In this document: piece by piece, positions 16,086 to 23,417 of the stretch
Numbering within the stretch: the stretch's first letter is position 1
Layout: each line of letters begins with the position of its first letter
From: Pirellulales bacterium
Lineage (GTDB): Bacteria > Planctomycetota > Planctomycetia > Pirellulales > JACPPG01
Reading direction: 5' to 3'
Assembly: GCA_036490175.1 (NCBI GenBank)
Contig: DASXEJ010000287.1
Location: 1-33,307 of the forward strand
DNA length: 33,307 nucleotides
The notes under the pieces: generated by a model
The model's input: the letters and a program-made list of their open reading frames with translations, nothing else
The model's database searches: none
Told to the model about the DNA's origin: nothing
Program-made: the position numbers and the translations under genes

Positions 16086-17489
16086 TCAGGCGTGCGGCTG
16101 GCGCGTTCCCGTGGTGAAGACGGGAATCGTGCAGTTTACCGCCAGCCAAACCAGGCTGGAAATCGCGTACGTGGCAGCGATGAGGAGGAAAACGGCGTAC
16201 CAGGAGAAACGCTCCGCGACCATTCCCAGCGCGGGTGCCGCGATCACGGTGCCTAGTCCTCCCACGCCATTGCCCAGGCCAAAAATCGTGGCCGCGTAGG
16301 GACCGGATATATCGGTGACCGTACCCCAGGTGGTTGGTTGGGCCCAATCGCTGAATACTTTGGCGCAAAAGAGCAGGCCGCAAAAGACGGCCGGCTCTTC
16401 GATAAAGGCCAGCGCCACCAGGACCAACAGCCCAGCCGAAGCATTGCCGACGCAACCAACCACCGAGCGCGCCCAACGGCGGCCGATGACACGGATCAAA
16501 AAGTCATTGATATATCCCCCCAGCACGCCTCCCAGCGCGCCGCCGAGCAGCGGCAACGACGCAAAAATCCCCATTTGCAAGTTATCCATACCGTGTACTT
16601 GCTTGAGGACCGAAGGCATCCAGACGACGTAGATCGTGTCGGCGAACGTCGCGCCGAAAAACTGGAGCAGAAAGAAACCCAGGTTTGCCGCCGATCGAGC
16701 GCTGATACCTTGGGACCATCGCCACAGCACGGCGCCACGAGACCTGCTTTCGGCTGCCACCGGTGAATGTAAAAAAGTGGTCGCTTCTTCGACGAGGGTG
16801 CCGTCATCCGCAGGTTGACCGTCCTCGATGATCGCCAGTTCTGCGGCGTTGACATGCGGATGCGCGGCCGGCGAATTGCGGAATACGATCAGCACGGCCA
16901 CGCCTAGCACCACTCCCCAGCCAGCAAGAAGGAGGATACTGGTGCGCCAGTCGAGCCCCAGAAACCCCAGCATGACGGAAGCAAACAGCAAATTGGCAGT
17001 AAAGCCACCCATGCGACCAAAGAACGAGGCAATCCAGCCCTGCAGCGAGGTGCGGATCGATAACGGAAACCATGCCTGGGTCACCTTACCCAACGCCGGA
17101 TAGCAACCGGCTTGCGTAACGCCAAACAGCAGCCTCACCCAGTACATGGCCGCGGGAGTGGGGGCCCAGGCGTGCAGAGCCAGGACACCGGACCAGGCCA
17201 ACACAATGCCCCCCAGGAACAGGTGCGTCCCCAATCGATCGACCAGCAAACCGGTGGGGACTTGCAGCGCGACATAGCTGCTGTAGAAGGCCGATTGCAT
17301 GAAGCCCAGGCCGGACTGACTGACCCCCCACTGCTCGGCGAGGGTTGGCATGATGATCGCGAACGTATAGCGGTGCAGATAAAGCGTCCACGAAGTGGCG
17401 CAAGAGAGACCAAAAATTTGCCAGCGGACATGACTAGGCGCCAGGCGACGAGAGGCCGAAGGGGTTCCAGAGGTCGACAAAACGCCCAC
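16086..17489 (-). CDS. MFS transporter, anion:cation symporter (ACS)-like
   Basis: A 12-helix major facilitator, 467 residues from a GTG start at 17489. Helix 1 has the LYLHRYTFAIIMPTL segment (36-50), whose Arg40 matches the conserved YLxR of the ACS family (hexuronate, glucarate, phthalate and tartrate transporters). The loop between helices 2 and 3 carries a degenerate motif A (VDRLGTHLFLGG, 83-94). A long hydrophilic central loop (about 207-260) separates the two six-helix halves. The second half repeats a motif-A-like GGYINDFLIRVIGRRWARS. An acidic organic anion is the likely substrate, but none is fixed by sequence. It is divergent from the small membrane protein gene 167 bp away. Confidence 0.88.
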   Translation of the reverse strand: MGVLSTSGTPSASRRLAPSHVRWQIFGLSCATSWTLYLHRYTFAIIMPTLAEQWGVSQSGLGFMQSAFYSSYVALQVPTGLLVDRLGTHLFLGGIVLAWSGVLALHAWAPTPAAMYWVRLLFGVTQAGCYPALGKVTQAWFPLSIRTSLQGWIASFFGRMGGFTANLLFASVMLGFLGLDWRTSILLLAGWGVVLGVAVLIVFRNSPAAHPHVNAAELAIIEDGQPADDGTLVEEATTFLHSPVAAESRSRGAVLWRWSQGISARSAANLGFFLLQFFGATFADTIYVVWMPSVLKQVHGMDNLQMGIFASLPLLGGALGGVLGGYINDFLIRVIGRRWARSVVGCVGNASAGLLVLVALAFIEEPAVFCGLLFCAKVFSDWAQPTTWGTVTDISGPYAATIFGLGNGVGGLGTVIAAPALGMVAERFSWYAVFLLIAATYAISSLVWLAVNCTIPVFTTGTRQPHA

Positions 17490-17656
17490 GCGGAATTCTC
17501 CAGCCGGACTTATGGCGAGGGTATCTTGGCGGCAGGCTGTCTAGGCGTCAATCATGGACAGGGAATTTGCCATGCCTGTGCCGCGTGGGTTATGATCCTG
17601 ATCCCGCCCGTCTGCGTTGCCTGCCGACATTACCCGCTGCCCTCGCTCTGTAATCG

Positions 17657-17974
17657 ATGAATCGACCCGCCGCCGATCCCGTCTTCCTCAGCGCGCGCCG
17701 CGAGGCGCTGGTGGCGTTCGTGGTGTGGGCATTCGCCTTGGCCTGGTCGGTTGGCTATTGCGCGGTCAATGGGTATCACCGCACCGCCGAATCGCTGACC
17801 TTTGTGCTGTGGTTTCCGGATTGGGTCTTTTGGGGCATCGTCGTCCCCTGGTTGGCCTGCGTGGTGGTGTCGATCTGGTTTGCCTTCGGATTGATGCGCG
17901 ACGAGGATCTGGGAAGCAACGAGCAGGACGACGACGAGCATGAGTTCAGCGAGCCGGAGCATCGCCATGACTAG
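17657..17974 (+). CDS. Small two-helix membrane protein paired with the sodium:solute symporter (YhdT-like)
   Basis: A 105-residue protein with two predicted transmembrane helices (about 17-36 and 56-76) and a cytosolic acidic tail. The layout (REALVAFVVWAFALAWSVGYC, then FPDWVFWGIVVPWLACVV) resembles the YhdT/DUF997 group, which is typically encoded directly before PanF-type symporters. Its stop overlaps the symporter start, so translational coupling is likely. I infer a helper subunit role for the symporter. The last 22 residues are strongly acidic and end with EPEHRHD, a possible metal-interacting or regulatory tail. No good Shine-Dalgarno sequence precedes the ATG. Confidence 0.8.
   Translation: MNRPAADPVFLSARREALVAFVVWAFALAWSVGYCAVNGYHRTAESLTFVLWFPDWVFWGIVVPWLACVVVSIWFAFGLMRDEDLGSNEQDDDEHEFSEPEHRHD
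17956..17959 (+). promoter_or_regulatory. Ribosome binding site deciding the symporter start
   Basis: GGAG lies 7 nt before the ATG at 17967 and inside the preceding gene. The earlier in-frame ATG at 17940 has only a weaker AGGA about 11 nt upstream. This favours 17967 and an ATGACTAG-type overlap with the small membrane protein. Confidence 0.6.
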
Positions 17975-19679
17975 TGCGCTGCTGTGGGCCGCCGCCGAAA
18001 GTCCGGGCCTGGGAGCAATCCTGGCGCTGCTGATTGTTATCGCCATTTCTGTCTGGCTGGGCACTCTGGCCCAACGCGCCGTAAAGAAGGGTTCGTTTCT
18101 CAAGGGTTATTTCCTCGGCAATCGTGGGCTGGGTGCGTGGGCCCTGGCGCTGACGGCCACGGTGCAAAGTGGCGGGACGTTCATGGGCTATCCGTCGCTC
18201 ATCTATGCACATGGATGGGTCGTGGCCTTGTGGATTGGCAGCTACATGGTCGTGCCAATCACCGGTTTTGGCGTGCTGGGCAAACGCTTCGCTCAACTGT
18301 CGCGGCGCACTGGCGCGATCACCGTACCCGACTTATTGCGGATTCGATTTGGCAGTCCGGCGGTGGGATTAATCTCCTCCTTGTTCATCATCGTTTTCAT
18401 GTCGTCGATGATGGTGGCGCAGTTCAAGGCCGGCGCGATCGTGATGAAGCTGACACTGCCAGGCACGACTTCGCTGGCGCTCAGCGAAGAATTGGAAGAT
18501 ACAGCGACAGAATCGGTCCAAGGCGACAGTAAACCGGGAGCCGCCAAAAGCACCCTCGATCGACGATATCTGCTCGGTTTGGCCGTATTCTCGCTGACTG
18601 TCGTGGGCTACACGCTGATTGGCGGTTTTTTGGCCTCGGTGTGGACCGATCTTTTCCAAAGCGTGCTGATGCTGATCGGCGTCGTCATTTTATTCCTGCT
18701 GGTGGTGCCGCTGACGATCGGCGCGCCGATGCAAGCGGCGACATTGGAAGCGATGGCCAAGACCGGGCCGGATTACGCCTTCGGCCCGGGATTTTCGCCG
18801 TCGGGTCGACAATTTCTGCCGGTGAGCCTGGCATTTTCGTTTTTTGTATTGTGGATCTTTGGCGGCGTAGGGTCCCCTGCCGGCCAGGTGCGATTGATGG
18901 CCTCGCACGACACGCCAACAATTCGCCGCTCGATCGTATTGCTGTGCTTCTACAACACGCTGATCTATTTGCCGCTGATGATTATTTGCGTAACGTCACG
19001 GTCGATTTTTCCAGACCTCGACGCGCCCGACGAAGTGATTCCGCGGCTTGCTTTGTGGGCCACGCGCGACTTCTGGGGTGGTTCCTTCGTCGGCGGCATG
19101 ATATTGGCCGCGCCGTTTGGCGCCGTCATGGCCACGGTCAGCACCTATCTGGTCGTGATCGCGTCGGGCGTGGTTCGTGACGTGTATTTGCGATTCTTGC
19201 GACCGCACGCCGGTCAGACCGAAATCCGTCGGATTTCGCAAGGAGTGATGATATTCTTCGGCTTGCTCTCGGTGGCGCTGAACATCTATCCAGTCAAGTA
19301 TTTGCAAGCACTGGTCGTCTTCAGCACCTCGACCATTGCGGCGACCCTGCTCGTGCCCGCGATCATGGCGGCCTACTGGCGACGCGCGACTGTGCCCGGT
19401 GCGCTCGCCGCCATGTTGACCGGTTCGGCCACTATGCTCGCGCTTTTCGGAGCCGGCTGGATCATGGCCTTCTACGAGATGGATCAGAAACTGGGTCCTG
19501 ATACGTCCTTCCGAGCTTATTACTTGTTGGGCATTGAACCTATTGTGTGGGGAATGATCGTTTCCATGCTGGCCGGGGTGGGTGTGAGCTTGGCGACAGA
19601 GCCGCCGGACGAACGGCTCGTTTCGTGGCTGTTCGACCGTCAAGATGGCGAGCAACCGACCGCGATTCAGCACGGGTGA
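17967..19679 (+). CDS. Sodium:solute symporter (SSS family), PanF-like
   Basis: A sodium-coupled transporter with the LeuT-like SSS fold, about 13 helices, 570 residues from 17967 (579 if the ATG at 17940 is used). Family blocks include GYFLGNRGLGAWALALTAT, TFMGYPSLIYAHGW, FGVLGKRFAQLSRRTGAITV, TLIGGFLASVWTDLFQS (the conserved GG-D block) and ILAAPFGAVMATVSTYLVV. These fit the PanF/pantothenate branch, and the YhdT-like partner directly upstream supports it. True pantothenate specificity is not proven. There is an acidic, Ser/Thr-rich loop of about 35 residues (encoded by about 18453-18560) between two helices that E. coli PanF, as I recall it, lacks. It overlaps the upstream gene. Confidence 0.9.
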   Translation: MTSALLWAAAESPGLGAILALLIVIAISVWLGTLAQRAVKKGSFLKGYFLGNRGLGAWALALTATVQSGGTFMGYPSLIYAHGWVVALWIGSYMVVPITGFGVLGKRFAQLSRRTGAITVPDLLRIRFGSPAVGLISSLFIIVFMSSMMVAQFKAGAIVMKLTLPGTTSLALSEELEDTATESVQGDSKPGAAKSTLDRRYLLGLAVFSLTVVGYTLIGGFLASVWTDLFQSVLMLIGVVILFLLVVPLTIGAPMQAATLEAMAKTGPDYAFGPGFSPSGRQFLPVSLAFSFFVLWIFGGVGSPAGQVRLMASHDTPTIRRSIVLLCFYNTLIYLPLMIICVTSRSIFPDLDAPDEVIPRLALWATRDFWGGSFVGGMILAAPFGAVMATVSTYLVVIASGVVRDVYLRFLRPHAGQTEIRRISQGVMIFFGLLSVALNIYPVKYLQALVVFSTSTIAATLLVPAIMAAYWRRATVPGALAAMLTGSATMLALFGAGWIMAFYEMDQKLGPDTSFRAYYLLGIEPIVWGMIVSMLAGVGVSLATEPPDERLVSWLFDRQDGEQPTAIQHG

Positions 19680-19907
19680 CCGCAACGATTCCTACCCATG
19701 TTGGATCGATTTGAGAATGGCCCTTACCAGCTATGGACTACGGGTCATCGCAGGGTCGGGAAGTAAGCGCCGCCGCAATAACGTCACGTTTTGCAAGTTT
19801 CCAGCTTCGCTCGCACATTGACGCAGCGACGTGTGGCGGGTCGACTTAAGCTCGACTCATGCAGTTTCTTATTCTTGCCACGACCATACCAGGCGAGGCG
19901 TGCGACG

Positions 19908-21488
19908 ATGGCGAACCAGGCAACTCGACCCACAGATTCACCTCAAGCTGCGATTGCAGCGCAGCCCGGGGGAATTGGCAAAGCACAATACATGGCCCTC
20001 ACGGCTGCGCTGTTGGGCTGGTTATTCGACGGCGCCGAGATGGGGGTTTTTTCGATGGTCGGTCGCCCCGCCATCAAGGACCTCATGCAAACCACGGAAG
20101 AGGCCGTGATTGGCCTCCGGTTTGGCATCATTACAGCGTGCTTTCTGGTGGGGGCGGCCACCGGCGGCGTCCTATTCGGCTGGCTGGGCGATCGCATTGG
20201 CCGAGTGCGGGCCATGACCCTCAGCATTCTTACGTACGCGCTATTTACGGGGCTGTGCGGCATGGTCGGCAGCGTCTGGCAGCTAGGGGCGTTGCGCATG
20301 ATCGCTGCCTTGGGGATGGGCGGAGAATGGTCGCTAGGCGTTGCCCTGGTCATGGAGATTTGGCCCAATCGCTCCCGCGCCTTCATGGCCGGACTCATCG
20401 GCGCCGCGGCCAACGCGGGCTATTTGCTCGTCGGTGGAGTGGGCCTGGTGTTGAACAGCACATTGGAACGCCTGTCGATTTGGGGTAGCGAAGTCGGCTT
20501 TCGGCAAGAGTGGGTCGATGCCCTCACCGCCCACGGTGGCTGGCGGCTGTTGATGATGTGCGGCACGGCCCCAGCGCTGCTGACGTTCTTGATTCGGTTG
20601 TTTGTGCCCGAATCCGAACGGTGGGAGAAGGAACGAGATCGGGGCGCGACGGGTTACTGGGCCACACGCGATTTGTTGGCCGTGATCTTGGGATCGGCGG
20701 GGCCGGCCCTGATTATCTACTTGTGGGCCGACCGACCGGAGCCGCTCTCGGCCTTGGTGCGCCTGTCTGGAGCGGCGTTAGGTTTGGCGATCGCCACGCT
20801 GGGATACACGTACCCGGTGGTGCGGTACGTGCAGCGACTGGATGCCTCGGACGGACGGGCGCATGCCCTGACTCCTACGATTGCCCGCATGATGTTGGCG
20901 GCGGGTCTGAGCGGGGTGGCACTGTTGGGAACCTGGGGAGCGGCCCAATGGGTGCCGGCTTGGGCCGACAAGCTGACAGGCGGCGGCCTGCACGTGAAAG
21001 AATACACGCAGATGTGTTCGGCCGCGGGTGCCATTGTGGGAACGATCCTGGCCGCGCTCGCTGGTGATTGGTTGGGTCGGCGCTGGACCTACGTTCTGAT
21101 GTGTGTCGCGTCGTTGGCCTCAGCGATTTGGCTGTATCAATTTCATGCCCAGTACGACGCGGGATTTCTGGCGGCAACCTTTTTATTGGGCGCCTGCACC
21201 GCCTCGTTCTACGGCTGGCTGCCGCTGTACTTGCCCGAGCTATTCCGTACGAGCCTGCGTGCCACGGGGCAGGGCTTCGGCTTTAACTTCGGCCGCATTT
21301 TGGCGGCGATCGGCGCGCTGCAAACGGGCAATCTGATGGGCGCCTTCCAGGAAGGCGTTACGGTCGCGGGGGTTTCACTTCCCGGCGGTTACCCGTTGGC
21401 CTGCACAACGATGAGCTCGGTGTATCTGATCGGCATGGCCTTGATTTGGCTGGCACCAGAGACGAAGGGGCAACCCCTCCCCGATTGA
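19908..21488 (+). CDS. MFS transporter, sugar/organic-acid porter-like
   Basis: A 12-helix major facilitator, 526 residues from the ATG at 19908 (GAGG 9 nt upstream; the open frame continues upstream to 19791 but that part is Arg-rich and not family-like). Helix 1 has LLGWLFDGAEMGVFSM (35-50), whose Asp41 resembles the FDxxD/E signature of aromatic-acid and sialate:H+ symporters. Motif A is complete (GWLGDRIGRVRAM, 91-103), and helices 4-5 carry ALGMGGEWSLGVALVMEIWP. A second motif-A-like segment lies in the other half (AGDWLGRRW). A hydrophilic central loop separates the halves, and the C-terminal region has YLPELFRTSLRATGQGF. Substrate unknown; carboxylates or sugars are possible. It follows the symporter on the same strand after 228 bp. 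Confidence 0.88.
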   Translation: MANQATRPTDSPQAAIAAQPGGIGKAQYMALTAALLGWLFDGAEMGVFSMVGRPAIKDLMQTTEEAVIGLRFGIITACFLVGAATGGVLFGWLGDRIGRVRAMTLSILTYALFTGLCGMVGSVWQLGALRMIAALGMGGEWSLGVALVMEIWPNRSRAFMAGLIGAAANAGYLLVGGVGLVLNSTLERLSIWGSEVGFRQEWVDALTAHGGWRLLMMCGTAPALLTFLIRLFVPESERWEKERDRGATGYWATRDLLAVILGSAGPALIIYLWADRPEPLSALVRLSGAALGLAIATLGYTYPVVRYVQRLDASDGRAHALTPTIARMMLAAGLSGVALLGTWGAAQWVPAWADKLTGGGLHVKEYTQMCSAAGAIVGTILAALAGDWLGRRWTYVLMCVASLASAIWLYQFHAQYDAGFLAATFLLGACTASFYGWLPLYLPELFRTSLRATGQGFGFNFGRILAAIGALQTGNLMGAFQEGVTVAGVSLPGGYPLACTTMSSVYLIGMALIWLAPETKGQPLPD

Positions 21489-21594
21489 GAGCCACTTCGC
21501 GCGCGATAGAACCGTCCGTCGCTCTGAGACTAATTCTTCATCGTGCTGCGACTGGCTCGGGCGACTTCAGTAGAGTGCTGCTCTGAAAGCAAAC

Positions 21595-22209
21595 TCAATC
21601 GAGCGGGCTGCTCACCAGGAGCAGGCAACCATCGTCCGAGGATTGGACCGGCTGCGGTTCGCCAGGCTTCCAATAGCGATATTCCCCGGCACGCAGGCAG
21701 CGATGGCCGATCGACAGTTCTCCCTGTAGCACGACACACTGCTCGCCTTGATCGTGCTGATGAGGTGGCATCCTAGTTCCCGGGGCCAGCCGTATGAGTG
21801 CCGTCACGCGTTGGCGCTCTCTGTCGAAGCGCAGCGGCCGCACGTACATTCCTTCGATGGAATACGGCTCCCAGTCGCGCGCCGCTTGCAACAATTCTGG
21901 CAGACTTTCCTCTACGGCCGCGACAAGTTCGCCGACCCCCTGCATTTGCTGTTCGGACAACTCGCCGAGCGATTCGTTGGCGGCGGCTAATGTTACGACG
22001 CGGCTTAGGGCGCTGGGGGTCACCGGTGGCGCGAGTCGCGCGAGGGCCTCGAACACCGGAGTCAGAGCACGCAACTCGCGTTCGCAGTCGGCGCAGCCAG
22101 CGATAAGATGCGCCTCGAAAGTCGTGCGTTCGTCATCTTCTAGCGCACCTGTTAGATACAAGGCTGCCAATTCCGCGGGATCCCCCAAGTTGTGGTCACC
22201 ACTGGTCAC
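21595..22209 (-). CDS. ChrR-like anti-sigma factor with cupin domain
   Basis: Predicted to hold its sigma factor inactive until a stress signal releases it. Known ChrR responds to singlet oxygen and organic peroxide. It has 204 residues and starts with GTG at 22209, overlapping the sigma stop by 4 nt (GTGA). The N-terminal domain (1-60) has His6, then HLIAGCADC (34-42), a zinc anti-sigma (ZAS) motif. Its spacing is H-x4-C-x2-C, one residue longer than the usual H-x3-C-x2-C. The C-terminal cupin (about 118-200) has PPHQHDQGEQCVVLQG. His150, His152 and Glu156 match the H-x-H-x3-E zinc ligands of ChrR. The fourth ligand, normally His in a PGSVH-like turn, appears to be Gln186 (PGEPQ). Signal and target genes are inferred only. 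Confidence 0.9.
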   Translation of the reverse strand: MTSGDHNLGDPAELAALYLTGALEDDERTTFEAHLIAGCADCERELRALTPVFEALARLAPPVTPSALSRVVTLAAANESLGELSEQQMQGVGELVAAVEESLPELLQAARDWEPYSIEGMYVRPLRFDRERQRVTALIRLAPGTRMPPHQHDQGEQCVVLQGELSIGHRCLRAGEYRYWKPGEPQPVQSSDDGCLLLVSSPLD

Positions 22210-22856
22210 GTGCCGTTTCCTTCATGCGGAGAGAGCATTCTGCGCAGCGCCCGGATTCCGAGCAGGATGCGCGTTTTGGCGGTGCCCAGAGGGATGTCTT
22301 GCCTCTGAGCTACCTGTCTGTGTGTCAGACCTTCAAAAAAGGCGAGTGAAATCGCCGAGCGTTGTTCGACCGGAAGTTTGGCCAGGGCCGCTTGTATCTG
22401 CTCGGCCGCCTCGTCCTGGGCCAAGCCCAGCAGCGGATCGACAGGTGGCGCCGCGGACTGCACTGCGATGCCCGTTATGCCGGGCCGCCTGCGGCGTAGA
22501 AAATCCACCAACCGCGATCGCGCGATCAACGTCAACCAAACCTCGGGACTCGAGCGGTGCGGTGCGTACTTAGACGCCGAACGCCACAGTTGATGAAACG
22601 TATCTTGCAGAACATCTTCCGCGTCTGCCCGATGACGTAAACAACGCATCAACAAGCCGAGCACGCGCGGAGCGTGCAGATCATAGAACAGAGCGAAGGA
22701 TAGCCGATCGCCCGCGGCGATGCGCGCGAGCAACTCTTCGCTGCAAATCGCAGTCGTTGCGGGGACGGGCTCGACTGTTCTGCCGGCGCATGAATCCACG
22801 ATCGAGATGGCGCACCCGTGGGTCTTCGAGGGAGAGGGATTACGTAAAGCATACAT
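22206..22856 (-). CDS. ECF (sigma-70 family) RNA polymerase sigma factor
   Basis: An extracytoplasmic-function sigma factor, probably released by the ChrR-like protein encoded immediately downstream. Region 2 spans LFYDLHAPRVLGLLMRCL through HRADAEDVLQDTFHQLWR. Region 4 spans LPVEQRSAISLAFFEGL, the HTH segment THRQVAQRQDIPLGTAKTR and the basic end RALRRML. The pairing and 4-nt overlap are the usual genetic signature of an ECF/anti-sigma unit. The start is uncertain: ATG at 22856 gives 216 residues with a 50-residue lead-in, and the frame also extends to a TTG at 22898. A later start nearer ICSEELLARI would better fit the family's usual 180-190 residues, but no ATG lies there. No Shine-Dalgarno sequence decides it. 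Confidence 0.9.
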   Translation of the reverse strand: MYALRNPSPSKTHGCAISIVDSCAGRTVEPVPATTAICSEELLARIAAGDRLSFALFYDLHAPRVLGLLMRCLRHRADAEDVLQDTFHQLWRSASKYAPHRSSPEVWLTLIARSRLVDFLRRRRPGITGIAVQSAAPPVDPLLGLAQDEAAEQIQAALAKLPVEQRSAISLAFFEGLTHRQVAQRQDIPLGTAKTRILLGIRALRRMLSPHEGNGT

Positions 22857-23417
22857 CGCGCGCAGGGCGACCCGCAAGCAACTGTCAATATACGGCAATG
22901 GACGGCCGCCGCGCGGTCGATGGGGGCAAATTTTGAATTTTTAAGTTCGCTTGAATCCGATCGTAAAACTGCGACGTACTATCCAAGTTCAGGTTGCTGG
23001 CGCGAGTCCCTGTGTCTAATGATTTTTCGCCCAGACTAACGCCCCACAGAGTCCCGCCGATATCTGACCCTGTTGGCGCCGTCGCTACCAGCCCTACGAC
23101 GGTGCCGCAAATGCTCGCTGGCCGCCATGCCGTAAGAGATGGAGACGTTTGCGAAATATCGTCTTCGTCGCGCAAGCCTTGCGGTACGGCGGCCGCGGGC
23201 AGCTTTTTTAGGGGGCTGGGTTGGTAAGGACCCGGCAGTCGCCAGCCCATTTGTGAGTGGCCTGCGACGCCAATCACCCGCAGCTTGCCCGTTCGCACTC
23301 GACGCTCCCGCCCGCCGAGGGAATACGAGCGGGCCGAGGTCGCAGCAATTCGTCTGACAGTGACGCAGGGACTGTCTAACCACCGGGCGTCGGCTTGCGC
23401 GGCTTCAGGTCGGCGTA
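22857..23417. other. Intergenic region (561 bp)
   Basis: The longest gene-free stretch here, between the sigma gene and the amino-acid permease gene, both on the minus strand. A minus-strand frame of up to 137 codons crosses it, but its translation has no recognisable domain. The part nearest the sigma gene (22925-22990) is AT-rich and is the likely promoter zone for the sigma operon. I see no tRNA, hairpin with a T-run, or motif I can name. Confidence 0.4.

Noticed and set aside
22885-23298. 137-codon minus-strand frame upstream of the sigma gene
   Set aside because: No domain, no Shine-Dalgarno sequence, low-complexity Pro/Ser/Arg content; it may be a remnant but cannot be supported.
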